Assembly (NCBI GenBank): GCA_937897585.1
Contig: CALCNY010000187.1
Location: forward strand, 1-51,751
Direction of reading: 5' to 3'
DNA from: an uncultured Chitinophagaceae bacterium
Lineage (GTDB): Bacteria; Bacteroidota; Bacteroidia; Chitinophagales; Chitinophagaceae
Length of the DNA: 51,751 nucleotides
Position numbers and translations under genes: made by a program. This document shows, one piece after another, positions 15,278 to 23,398 of this stretch (position 1 is the first letter of the stretch; every line of letters starts with the position of its first letter). The notes below the pieces were generated by a model. It was not told the DNA's origin. It worked only from the letters and a program-made list of their open reading frames with translations, and searched no databases.

Positions 15278-17437
15278 ATGAAAAAATTATTATTGTCACT
15301 GGTGTTGGTGGCAGTTATGCTTACTTCAAGAGCAGACGAAGGCATGTGGTTGCCTATGTTGCTTGGAAAACAAGTGTACAACGACATGGTGAAAAGAGGA
15401 TTGAAACTCACCAAAGAACAATTGTACTCCATCAATAAATCTTCTCTGAAAGATGCCATCATCATTTTTGGACGTGGTTGCACGGGCGAAATCGTTAGTG
15501 ATCAGGGCTTGATTTTCACTAATCATCATTGTGGTTATGATGCTATTGCCAAGGCGAGCAGTGTGGAGCATAATTATCTTAGAGATGGTTTTTATGCTTT
15601 CAATAAAGACCAGGAAATACAATCAGATTTAACAGTACAATTTTTAGATAGAATCGAAGATGTTACTGCTCAAGTGGAAGCCGGATTGAAAGGATTGACT
15701 TGGGAAGAAAGAACTAAGAAACTTCAGGAAGTATATAAAGGCATTACTGACAAGGTTGCCGATAAAGAGAATGGATTGTCGGGCAGAATTTATAGTATGT
15801 TCAAAGACAATCAGTACATCATGTATGTGTACAAAACGTATAAGGATATACGCCTGGTTGGTGCACCTCCTGAAAGTGTAGGAAAATTTGGAGGAGATAC
15901 CGACAATTGGGAATGGCCAAGACATACAGGAGATTTTTCTATTTTCAGAGTATATGCTGCTAAAGATGGCAAACCAACAGAATATAGTAAAGAGAACGTG
16001 CCTTTAAAACCCAAAAAATTCCTTCCTGTAAGTATCAAAGGCATTAAAGATGGCGACTACGCTATGATTTACGGATATCCAGGCGGCACCAATCGTTATG
16101 AAACGAGCTATGGCATCAAATTAAAAAATGATATTGAAAATCCATCATTAGTTGGATTGAGAGACATGCGTTTGAAATATATGCATGAGCAAATGATTAA
16201 AGATCCTGCTGTTAAATTGAAATTAGCTTCTGATTATGCAGGTATCGCCAACTACTGGAAATTCTTCGACGGAGAAACAAAGCAATTAAAAAAGTTCAAT
16301 ACATACGGACAAAAGCAGCAATTTGAAAATGAGTTTGCTACTTGGGCAAAAGGCAAACCTGAGTATGAAAATATCTTTACCGAGTACGAAAAAAATTATG
16401 CTGCTTGGACGCCATATAGCAAGCACCGTCAGTATTTGCGTGAAGGTATCTTAGGCTCGCCATTGTCTTCATTTGCATCATCTTTAATGGCATTGGAAGG
16501 CACTTTAGTGAAAGCTGGAGTTTCTGCTGAAGATGTAAAGAAAGCTATGGATGCAGCTGATGCTTCAAGAAAAAATTTCTTAGCTGCGGAAGACATGCCA
16601 AGTGATAAAAATATTTTGGCTGCAGTTGCGAAAGCGTTTTATACAGATATCGACAAATCACAACACCCATCGGGAATATTTGAAAAGATTGCTGGATTTG
16701 GTGATTTAAATGATGAAGCTACATTTAAAAAATGGGCTTTGAATGTTTTTGCAACAACAATGATTTTCAATGATGACAAATGGAATGCGTTTAAAGAAAA
16801 ACCAACAGCAATGGAACTTCAGGCTGACCCTGCATTCGATTTTGCAGCTTCATTTGTAAAAAATTACAACACTAAATATGCTCCATTATACACTGCATTT
16901 GCCAACAAAAACAATGAATTGGGAAGAAGTTATATGAAGGGAATTATGGAAAGAAACCCAACAGCAGCTGCTAAAATGTATCCTGATGCTAATTTCAGTA
17001 TGAGAGTAAGTTTCGGTAACATAAAAAGCTATAAGCCAAGAGATGGCATTTTCTGTGATTATGTGACCACTTCAAAAGGTATTTTAGAAAAATATGTCCC
17101 AGGTGATTATGAATTTGATTTGCCTGCCAAAGAAGTAGAATTATTAAAGAAAAGAGATTTCGGTCAGTACATTGATAAAAGCAAAAATGATTTGGTTGTT
17201 GCCTTCATCACTACAAATGACATTACCGGTGGAAACAGCGGAAGTCCAGTTATTGATGGCAATGGTAATTTAATTGGTTTGGCTTTTGATGGTAATTATG
17301 AGGCATTAAGTCATAAAATTGCTTTTGATAAAGATTTAAATCGCACTATTTGTGTGGATGCGAGATATGTATTGTGGTGTATAGATAAATTGGGTGGAGC
17401 GACGAATTTGATTGAGGAGATTAATCCGGTGAAATAG
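15278..17437 (+). CDS. S46 family dipeptidyl peptidase (DPP7-type)
   Basis: The 719-residue product has a signal peptide (about residues 1-19) and the S46 serine peptidase layout. The catalytic His is in TNHHCGYDAI (residues 81-90), the Asp in WPRHTGDFSIF, and the nucleophile Ser654 in GGNSGSPV, in a chymotrypsin-like double barrel with an inserted helical lid. S46 enzymes remove N-terminal dipeptides from peptides in the periplasm. Residue 672 is Gly (in AFDGNYEA). In the characterised enzymes, Gly here goes with aliphatic or aromatic P1 specificity (DPP7) and Arg with Asp/Glu specificity (DPP11), so DPP7-like activity is inferred. A clear terminator follows. Confidence 0.93.
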   Translation: MKKLLLSLVLVAVMLTSRADEGMWLPMLLGKQVYNDMVKRGLKLTKEQLYSINKSSLKDAIIIFGRGCTGEIVSDQGLIFTNHHCGYDAIAKASSVEHNYLRDGFYAFNKDQEIQSDLTVQFLDRIEDVTAQVEAGLKGLTWEERTKKLQEVYKGITDKVADKENGLSGRIYSMFKDNQYIMYVYKTYKDIRLVGAPPESVGKFGGDTDNWEWPRHTGDFSIFRVYAAKDGKPTEYSKENVPLKPKKFLPVSIKGIKDGDYAMIYGYPGGTNRYETSYGIKLKNDIENPSLVGLRDMRLKYMHEQMIKDPAVKLKLASDYAGIANYWKFFDGETKQLKKFNTYGQKQQFENEFATWAKGKPEYENIFTEYEKNYAAWTPYSKHRQYLREGILGSPLSSFASSLMALEGTLVKAGVSAEDVKKAMDAADASRKNFLAAEDMPSDKNILAAVAKAFYTDIDKSQHPSGIFEKIAGFGDLNDEATFKKWALNVFATTMIFNDDKWNAFKEKPTAMELQADPAFDFAASFVKNYNTKYAPLYTAFANKNNELGRSYMKGIMERNPTAAAKMYPDANFSMRVSFGNIKSYKPRDGIFCDYVTTSKGILEKYVPGDYEFDLPAKEVELLKKRDFGQYIDKSKNDLVVAFITTNDITGGNSGSPVIDGNGNLIGLAFDGNYEALSHKIAFDKDLNRTICVDARYVLWCIDKLGGATNLIEEINPVK

Positions 17438-17454
17438 GATTTTTGATAATTTTT

Positions 17455-17491
17455 AAAAGCCCACGAACTGATAGTTTCGTGGGCTTTTTTG
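17455..17491 (+). terminator. Intrinsic terminator of the S46 peptidase gene
   Basis: A stem AAAAGCCCACGAA / TTCGTGGGCTTTT with an 8-base loop is followed directly by a T run and begins 17 bases after the stop codon. The A run before the stem also makes it usable on the opposite strand. Confidence 0.85.
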
Positions 17492-17651
17492 TTTTATGTT
17501 GGATTGCCACGAACTCACGAATTAAGCTTCTAATTATTTTGAATTTATTTTTTAATTGTCACGATAATAAATTTATGCGTAATGACAAATAATGTTATTT
17601 CAAATTGGAAGGATCAAATCAAGGGATTTTTTGAATTAAATTTATCTAGAC

Positions 17652-17752
17652 TGAATAAAGTTCATTTGGGGTGAAGAAACATTAGTGAAAATATTTGGCT
17701 GTTTGAGTTGGGAGGACGTAATATTGCGATATTGCAATATCGCAAATTCAAG
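17652..17752 (-). repeat. ~95-bp dispersed repeat, copy 2 (inverted) with a 22-bp perfect palindrome
   Basis: Reverse-complemented, this stretch matches 6500-6597 through ATATTACGTCC, CCCAACTCAAACAGCC and AAATATTTTCACT. It carries an exact 22-bp palindrome at 17724-17745 (TTGCGATATTG and its mirror). Copy 1 has one arm of this palindrome degraded. The surrounding gene-free region (17492-18058) otherwise holds a CCACGAACTCACGAATT module (about 17507) and the 22-bp repeats described separately. Confidence 0.75.
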
Positions 17753-17887
17753 AAAAAAAGAGCAGATTCGAAAAGGATTGCAACTAAAATTTGATTAAGA
17801 TTTTTCTTTCTTTTTAAATTATTCATTTCATTTCACAAAGAAATTTTAGGTACTCGGACAAAGTCCGAAAGCTCTTATCGGCACCGG

Positions 17888-17953
17888 TCATGAGACCGGC
17901 GCCAGTTCGTCATGAGACCGGCGCCAGTTCATCAAGAGACCAGCGCCAGTTCG
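17888..17953 (+). repeat. Three tandem 22-bp repeats
   Basis: TCATGAGACCGGCGCCAGTT plus two bases occurs at 17888, 17910 and 17932 with exact 22-base spacing; the third copy has two changes. Each unit contains the palindrome-like CCGGCGCC, and the preceding GGCACCGGTCATGAGACC is a partial further unit. The block is clearly more G/C-rich than its surroundings. There are no spacers, so it is not a CRISPR array. Confidence 0.85.
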
Positions 17954-18058
17954 TAAAACAACCCTTTCGTTTTAATTCCTAACATTTTTCCTTAATTCGT
18001 GCATTCGTGGCCCCCAAACATTCGCCCTCTATTTTTTCCTTAACGCCGTATAAACCCT

Positions 18059-18066
18059 TAAATTTG
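18059..18066 (+). promoter_or_regulatory. Candidate -7 promoter element of the deoxyhypusine-synthase homologue
   Basis: TAAATTTG matches TAnnTTTG exactly and ends 18 bases before the ATG at 18085, predicting a leader of about 12 bases. Its position excludes the longer GTG start at 18007. Confidence 0.4.
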
Positions 18067-18084
18067 CCGTCTAAATTTTATCAC

Positions 18085-19059
18085 ATGCAAAAAGGTCCCG
18101 TTTCTCAGTACATCTTACATCATTATCGTCATTTTAACGCAGCTGCTTTGATGGATGCTGCTAAAGGCTATGAACTGCATTTGATAGAAGGTGGTAAAAT
18201 GATGGTTACCCTTGCTGGTGCTATGAGTACAGCAGAGTTGGGATTGAGTTTTGCAGAAATGATTCGTCAGGATAAAGTAGCGATAATCAGTTGTACTGGT
18301 GCAAATTTGGAAGAAGACATTATGAATTTGGTTGCACATTCTCATTATAAAAGAGTTCCTAATTATAGAGATTTAAGTCCTCAAGACGAATGGGATTTGT
18401 TAGAAAATCATTACAACAGAGTTACTGATACCTGCATACCTGAAGAAGAAGCTTTCAGAAGATTGCAACAGCATATTCATAAATTATGGAAAGACGCTGA
18501 TGATAAAGGAGAGCGTTATTTCCCGCATGAGTTCATGTATAAAATGTTGTTGAGTGGTGTATTGGAGCAATATTATGAAATCGATCCAAAGAACAGCTGG
18601 ATGCTTGCGGCAGCTGAGAAAAATATTCCTATCGTTGTTCCGGGTTGGGAAGATAGCACCATGGGAAACATCTTCGCTTCATATGTTATTAAAAATGAAC
18701 TTAAGGCCAGCACGATGAAGAGTGGTATTGAATACATGGTGTGGCTGGCTGATTGGTACAAGCATAATTCATCAGGTAAAGGCGTTGGTTTCTTCCAGAT
18801 TGGTGGCGGTATTGCCGGAGATTTTCCTATTTGTGTAGTGCCAATGATGTACCAGGATTTGGAATGGCACGATGTTCCGTTTTGGAGTTATTTCTGTCAA
18901 ATCAGTGATTCCACTACATCTTATGGTTCATACTCAGGAGCAGTTCCCAATGAAAAAATCACATGGGGTAAACTGGATATCAACACTCCTAAATTTATTG
19001 TAGAAAGTGATGCTACTATTGTAGCTCCATTGATATTTGCCTGGGTATTGGGCTGGTAA
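18085..19059 (+). CDS. Deoxyhypusine synthase family protein
   Basis: The 324-residue product (ATG at 18085) belongs to the deoxyhypusine synthase family (PF01916). In eukaryotes and archaea these enzymes use NAD+ to move the aminobutyl group of spermidine to a lysine of eIF5A. Seen here are an NAD-binding style segment (VAIISCTGANLEEDIMNLVA), GGGIAGDFPICVVPMMYQDL, and NEKITWGKL with Lys296 in the place of the active-site lysine that carries the imine intermediate. Bacteria have no eIF5A, so a polyamine product such as homospermidine is more likely than protein hypusination. The ORF opens further upstream to GTG 18007, but that codon lies in repeat sequence before the promoter motif. Confidence 0.88.
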   Translation: MQKGPVSQYILHHYRHFNAAALMDAAKGYELHLIEGGKMMVTLAGAMSTAELGLSFAEMIRQDKVAIISCTGANLEEDIMNLVAHSHYKRVPNYRDLSPQDEWDLLENHYNRVTDTCIPEEEAFRRLQQHIHKLWKDADDKGERYFPHEFMYKMLLSGVLEQYYEIDPKNSWMLAAAEKNIPIVVPGWEDSTMGNIFASYVIKNELKASTMKSGIEYMVWLADWYKHNSSGKGVGFFQIGGGIAGDFPICVVPMMYQDLEWHDVPFWSYFCQISDSTTSYGSYSGAVPNEKITWGKLDINTPKFIVESDATIVAPLIFAWVLGW

Positions 19060-19068
19060 TCATTTTAC

Positions 19069-19149
19069 GTTTAAAAGGTTCAAAAGGTTCAAAATGTTCA
19101 ATTAGTTAACCTTTTAAACCTTTTGAACTTATTAAACCTTTTGAACTCT
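19069..19149. repeat. Inverted GGTTCAAAA repeats around the adenosine deaminase start
   Basis: Copies of AAAAGGTTCAAAAGGTTC on the left (19073-19092) face copies of AACCTTTTAAACC and CCTTTTGAACTT on the right (19109-19147). An extended AT-rich hairpin can form. The right arm overlaps the 5' end of the next reading frame. The same motif family occurs at 6710, 22549, 22659 and 36288. Confidence 0.7.
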
Positions 19150-20133
19150 AAAATCTTGTTTCACCATCTTCCAAAAGTTGAACTCCATCTACACCTCGAT
19201 TGCTCATTGAGTTATGAAGTCGTGCGTGAATTGGACGCTACTGTTAGTAGTGAAGAATATGAAAATGAATTTAAAGTTCCCTATGATTGTAGAAGTTTAG
19301 TTGAATATATCAAAAGAGCACAACGTCCTATTGAACTGATGCAAACGGCAGAACAATTGAGGTTGGTGACTTTGGATTTGTTCAAACAACTTAAGGCTGA
19401 CAATGTGGTGTATGCAGAAATTCGTTTTGCTCCTTTACAGCATTTACAAAAAGGAATGACACCTGAAGAGGTAGTAAATGCAGTAAATGAAGCAACAGCA
19501 GAAGGCATTTCAAAATACGATGTTGAAGCCGGAATTATTTTATGTACACTCCGTCATTATAGTGAGGAAGAAAGTTTGCAAACCGTAAATCTGGTTCATC
19601 AATTTAAAAATACTCATGTTGTCGGATTTGATATTGCTGCAGATGAAGCTGGTTTTCCTATTAACAATCATATTAAAGCATTTCAATTTGCAGCGTTAAA
19701 CAATATTCATTGCACAGCACATGCTGGCGAAGCTTGTGGACCAGAAAGTGTATGGGAAACCTTGGATATGTTCATGCCCTCGCGTATTGGCCATGGCGTT
19801 AGAAGTGCAGAAGATGAGTTGTTGCTACAGCACTTGAAAAAAAATCACATACACCTTGAAGTTTGTCCAACCAGCAATATTAAAACAGGCGTTTTTGAAT
19901 CAATAGAAAAACATTCGGCTCCTAAAATTTTCGAATCAGGCGTTTCAATGAGTATCAACACAGATGGCAGAACCATTTCAGATGTTACACTTACTGAAGA
20001 ATATGAATTGATGAATAAAGTGTTTCAATGGGACATGCAGCAACTAAAGCATTGCAATCTTGAAGCCATCAGGCATTCATTTGCAAATGAAAATATCAAG
20101 CAAAAAATAAAAGCCTTAATTGAAAAAATCTAA
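19123..20133 (+). CDS. add: Adenosine deaminase
   Basis: The product (336 residues from the first candidate start) is a metal-dependent TIM-barrel deaminase that converts adenosine to inosine. Visible are the HxH zinc motif (VELHLHLDCSL), HAGEACGPESV with the His/Glu catalytic pair, RIGHGVRS, and NTDGRTIS with the metal-binding Asp. No ATG lies near the expected N-terminus. Candidate starts are TTG at 19123, 19141 and 19156; the last would give Met-Phe-His-His-Leu-Pro-Lys, closest to family members. The first two lie inside a dispersed repeat. The gene ends four bases from the convergent DUF6090 gene with no room for a separate terminator. Confidence 0.88.
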   Translation: MNLLNLLNSKILFHHLPKVELHLHLDCSLSYEVVRELDATVSSEEYENEFKVPYDCRSLVEYIKRAQRPIELMQTAEQLRLVTLDLFKQLKADNVVYAEIRFAPLQHLQKGMTPEEVVNAVNEATAEGISKYDVEAGIILCTLRHYSEEESLQTVNLVHQFKNTHVVGFDIAADEAGFPINNHIKAFQFAALNNIHCTAHAGEACGPESVWETLDMFMPSRIGHGVRSAEDELLLQHLKKNHIHLEVCPTSNIKTGVFESIEKHSAPKIFESGVSMSINTDGRTISDVTLTEEYELMNKVFQWDMQQLKHCNLEAIRHSFANENIKQKIKALIEKI

Positions 20134-20137
20134 TAAA

Positions 20138-20869
20138 CTATTTTACTTCTTTTAATATCTCTGAGTTTAGTTCCTCTGCTACTTTAGTTATTTCATCATA
20201 AGAACTTTGCATGGTAGTAGCCCAAACTAGTGTTGCGTTAAAGAAAAATTTGAACTTAGGATTATAAACAATTTCTTTTCCTTTTTTACCATTTCCTGAA
20301 AGCTCGGCAATAGCATCTCCGGTATTTGACAGATTTAAATTATAATATTTCTCAGCTTCTGTCATGGTTGGAATCAATTGCTGATAATACTTAAGCATGA
20401 GTTTTTTAATTTTTTTATTTTCGATGTAACCAATTTTACCACTAGATTTAAATCCTTCATAATTGCCGCTAATATTATTACGGGTTATGCCTATAGTTGG
20501 AATTTTGCTTTCAAAATTCAATTTAAAACTAATACTGTCTTTACTTTTTCTTAAGCTGTCAAATTCGGATTCAGAAATACTTAAAACATAATTTTTATCT
20601 TTTGCCGTTTCAATAAGTTGAGTTTTAGTGGCTTTAAGGCTTTCGATATCCTCTTTCAAATCTTCATGAAGATCTAATAAAAATTCTTTTACTTCTTGTT
20701 GTTGATGACGATGTTCACTCCATTCGTGTAATTTAATAGACAATGTAACTGCAAATACTATAATCAAAATTTCAAAAGTAATCTCCTTTACCTTTTCTGA
20801 AAATGAATGCTTTTTGTCACTCATGGTTTTAAATATTTTTTTGGTATGCTTTGAAACCTCATCTTCCAT
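20138..20869 (-). CDS. DUF6090-like membrane-anchored protein
   Basis: The 243-residue product has a charged N-terminus and one membrane helix (about residues 30-47, ITFEILIIVFAVTLSIKLHEW). A long, mainly helical, charged domain follows (EVKEFLLDLHEDLKEDIESLKATKTQL). This layout with FLxxLxxDLxxD after the helix is what I recall for DUF6090 proteins of Bacteroidota, whose function is unknown. It starts at ATG with 52 bases to the next gene upstream on the same strand, and may be transcribed with the M28 peptidase. Confidence 0.65.
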   Translation of the reverse strand: MEDEVSKHTKKIFKTMSDKKHSFSEKVKEITFEILIIVFAVTLSIKLHEWSEHRHQQQEVKEFLLDLHEDLKEDIESLKATKTQLIETAKDKNYVLSISESEFDSLRKSKDSISFKLNFESKIPTIGITRNNISGNYEGFKSSGKIGYIENKKIKKLMLKYYQQLIPTMTEAEKYYNLNLSNTGDAIAELSGNGKKGKEIVYNPKFKFFFNATLVWATTMQSSYDEITKVAEELNSEILKEVK

Positions 20870-20920
20870 TACAAATAAAATTGATTGACGAAATAAAGTT
20901 GATTAATCATATTAAATTAA

Positions 20921-22489
20921 CTATGGCAAAGGCTTATCTCTTTTCAACATCTCATTTCTATTCGCCATTTCCCATGCAGTATAAAAAATCATTTTTGCAC
21001 GTTTTTCAAATAAAGGCCAGTTGATTTTTTCAATGTCGTCTGTGGTTTTATGATAATCAGCTTGTAACATGCCATCATAAAAAAACAAAACAGGAACTCC
21101 TTTTCTGGCGAAATTATAATGATCGCTTCTGTAATAAATTCTATTAGGATCTTTAGGGTCATCAAATTTGTAATCTAATACCAGCTTGGTATTTTCATTG
21201 TTCATGCCTTCATTGATGATGGGTAATTCGGAACTGATTTTATCATGCCCCACAACATAAACATAATTTAAAGTGTCACTAGTTTTTCTCTCTGTATCTA
21301 ATCTGCCAATCATATCAGTATTCAAATCGACAGATGTTTTTTCTAATGGCAGCAAAGGATGATCGGTGTAATATTCACTTCCCCATAAACCTTTTTCTTC
21401 GCCACTAACGGTCATGAATACTATAGTTCTTCTCGGTCCCTTACCTTCTTTTTTTGCTTTGGCGAATGCTGTTGCCATTTGCATAACAGTTACGGTTCCA
21501 CTGCCATCATCATCAGCCCCGTTATACACTTTTCCATCGCGCATACCCAGGTGATCATAATGAGCGGTTAGAAAAACATACTCATCTTTTTTGTCTGTTC
21601 CTTCAATCATGCCCAATACATTTGAAGCATTGATGGTTTCACTGTATTTATTGAAGTTGTATGAAATAGGAGCAGTGATTTCTTTAGTAGTTTCATTTAG
21701 GAATTTGTTGTTTCTAACCCCATCCAATAATGATTCAAAATCAGCGCCGATAAGTAAATTGGCTGCCTCATGACTGATATAAGCGAAGTTGATGGTCTTG
21801 GTGTTATTATCTTCCGAAGGATAATACACATTTGTTTTTTTATTTCTTCTGATGGCTTGTTCAGAAAAAGACTTTTGCATCAAATCAATACAAATTGCGC
21901 CAACAGCTCCTTTCTCAGCTGCGGCTTCCAGTTTTTTACCAATACCATTTCTCGACCAAGCTGATGATAAACCATCAGTGGATAAAAAATAATTTCCGTT
22001 TTTCTTTGGTTCACCTGAGAAGAAACAAACTACTTTTCCTTTTACATCAATATGTTCATAATCGTTGTAATTATTATCGTTGATACCATAGCCTGCAAAT
22101 ACAATTGTGTTGCTGTTGAATTGATTGGTTTCGTTGGATGATAATGGAATTAAAAAATCTTTTCCTGAAATCAACTCGTTGTTATTTATTGAAATTTTCG
22201 CTGCTACAACTGAATCTTTTTTCAATGGAAACAATTGCTGGTAGTTTTCAGTTGATATCACAGGCTTCAACCCCAAACTTTTAAAATGGTTCGAAATATA
22301 AATAGCGGCTTTCCGTTGGCCTTCAGTACCGGTTTCACGACCTTCCATTTTATCATCAGCGATTATGGTTAAATGAGATTTTAATCCATCTGCATTTACC
22401 ATTGCGGCATATTTTGCAGCGTCTTTGTTTTGTGCAGATGATGTTAGTTGTATTAAAAGACAGACAACAAAAAGAAATTTGATTTTCAT
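20921..22489 (-). CDS. Secreted M28 family zinc aminopeptidase with PA domain
   Basis: From the ATG at 22489 the product has 522 residues and starts with a signal peptide (MKIKFLFVVCLLIQLTSSAQ). A protease-associated (PA) insert (about residues 125-250) is followed by the M28 domain. Zinc ligands are visible in the expected order: the His/Asp of TAHYDHLGM, ADDDGSGT with the bridging Asp, SGEEKGLWGSEYY with catalytic and ligand Glu, NTDMIGRLD, and the final His in YYRSDHYNFARKG. It releases N-terminal amino acids from peptides in the periplasm. An ATG seven codons upstream is possible but less likely because it delays the signal sequence. The product complements the S46 peptidase in peptide use. 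Confidence 0.9.
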   Translation of the reverse strand: MKIKFLFVVCLLIQLTSSAQNKDAAKYAAMVNADGLKSHLTIIADDKMEGRETGTEGQRKAAIYISNHFKSLGLKPVISTENYQQLFPLKKDSVVAAKISINNNELISGKDFLIPLSSNETNQFNSNTIVFAGYGINDNNYNDYEHIDVKGKVVCFFSGEPKKNGNYFLSTDGLSSAWSRNGIGKKLEAAAEKGAVGAICIDLMQKSFSEQAIRRNKKTNVYYPSEDNNTKTINFAYISHEAANLLIGADFESLLDGVRNNKFLNETTKEITAPISYNFNKYSETINASNVLGMIEGTDKKDEYVFLTAHYDHLGMRDGKVYNGADDDGSGTVTVMQMATAFAKAKKEGKGPRRTIVFMTVSGEEKGLWGSEYYTDHPLLPLEKTSVDLNTDMIGRLDTERKTSDTLNYVYVVGHDKISSELPIINEGMNNENTKLVLDYKFDDPKDPNRIYYRSDHYNFARKGVPVLFFYDGMLQADYHKTTDDIEKINWPLFEKRAKMIFYTAWEMANRNEMLKRDKPLP

Positions 22490-22548
22490 AATTGAATAAT
22501 TAAAAGGCATATAAAAAGTAATTCGAAATTTTTAGTAAAAACAAGCAG

Positions 22549-22769
22549 GTTTCAAAGGTTCAAAAGTTCAATTTGTTCAAAAGGTTTTTACTGAATGGCA
22601 TTTTGGTTTAGATTGAAAATTCACAACCATAAACAACAAACACCAAACGAATTTCCATGTTTCAAAGGTTCAATAAGTTCAATTTGTTCAAAAGGTTTTT
22701 ACGGAATAGCAATGCTGCATAGAATATTAATCCCCAGCAAAACATAAACAGCTTCCCCCTTTGGGGGCC
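22549..22769. repeat. Duplicated TTTCAAAGGTTCAA repeat plus a palindromic element
   Basis: Two nearly identical ~52-bp copies begin GTTTCAAAGGTTCAA and end AAAAGGTTTTTAC plus GGAATA or TGAATG (22549-22600 and 22659-22711). A CAACAAACACCAAACG stretch lies between them. At 22732-22769 a minus-oriented palindromic element (CCCCAGCAAAACATAAAC, then CTTCCCCCTTTGGGGG) abuts the rpiB stop codon. No gene is present in the gap. Confidence 0.8.
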
Positions 22770-23219
22770 TTAACACGCAATCTTCCTCACCCTTCCCTCA
22801 TGTCTTCCGCCTTCAAAAGTGGTGTTCATAAAAGTATCAACCATTTTAATGGCAGTAGTTTCGTCCACAAATCTTGCAGGAATACAAATTACATTCGCAT
22901 CATTATGTTGACGAGCCAATGAAGCCAATTCATCACCCCAGCAAATCGCTGCTCTGACGCCAGCATGTTTATTTGCTGTAATCGCAACACCATTGGCACT
23001 GCCGCAAATTAATATACCAAATGCAGTTTCATTATTTTCTACTGAGGTTGCAACCGGATGTGCAAAATCAGGATAGTCAACAGAATCTTTTGTGTATGTT
23101 CCAAAATCTTTTACTGAAAAGCCTTTGCTTTCTAAATAAGTTTTGATGGCGTCTTTGTAATCTACGCCTGCATGATCGCAACCGATGGCGATTGGAGATG
23201 TAAGGTTAAATGAGTTCAT
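22770..23219 (-). CDS. rpiB: Ribose-5-phosphate isomerase B
   Basis: The 149-residue product interconverts ribose 5-phosphate and ribulose 5-phosphate in the pentose phosphate pathway. Family landmarks are IGCDHAGVDYK with the Asp/His of the active site, the DFGTYTKDSVDYPDFA segment, LICGSANGVAITANK with the catalytic Cys, and HNDANVICIPAR. The family (RpiB/LacA) usually has about 145-150 residues. It starts at ATG; the stop codon is followed directly by a dispersed palindromic element. Confidence 0.94.
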   Translation of the reverse strand: MNSFNLTSPIAIGCDHAGVDYKDAIKTYLESKGFSVKDFGTYTKDSVDYPDFAHPVATSVENNETAFGILICGSANGVAITANKHAGVRAAICWGDELASLARQHNDANVICIPARFVDETTAIKMVDTFMNTTFEGGRHEGRVRKIAC

Positions 23220-23224
23220 AATTT

Positions 23225-23277
23225 AAACGCCCCCTCAATCCCCCGAAGGGGGAATTTGATTATGTTTTGCTGGGGCC
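23225..23277 (+). repeat. Complete palindromic element (GCCCC...GGGGC)
   Basis: This is a full-length copy of the 3'-end element: GCCCCCTCAATCCCCC, GAAGGGGGAATTTGATTATG, TTTTGCTGGGGC. It lies between rpiB and tatC, six bases from the rpiB start codon, and is the one clear copy that faces a gene's 5' end. Confidence 0.8.
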
Positions 23278-23361
23278 AAACAATTTTAATTTATAATACA
23301 ATTTATTTGAAAGCTGAAAGACAATTTATCTTACAAATAGCAAATTCTCTCACGAATTTAA

Positions 23362-23398
23362 TCTCCCTCTCCTTCGGAGAGGGTCGGGGAGAGGCCGT
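23362..23398 (-). terminator. Hairpin at the end of tatC
   Basis: Stem CCCTCTCC / GGAGAGGG with a 3-base loop (23365-23383), followed by a second G/C-rich segment up to the tatC stop codon. It has the same placement as the palindromic elements at other gene ends but a different sequence. There is no strong T run on the tatC side. Confidence 0.5.

Noticed and set aside
17888..17953. CRISPR array
   Set aside because: The three 22-bp repeats are directly adjacent with no spacers and no cas genes are present.
18007..18084. GTG-started N-terminal extension of the deoxyhypusine-synthase homologue
   Set aside because: The GTG lies in a CACGAATTC-type repeat module and upstream of the TAAATTTG promoter motif; the family begins at the ATG at 18085.
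23362..23383. UUCG tetraloop hairpin after tatC
   Set aside because: The best pairing closes a 3-base TTC loop; the cUUCGg form would shift the stem and create mismatches.
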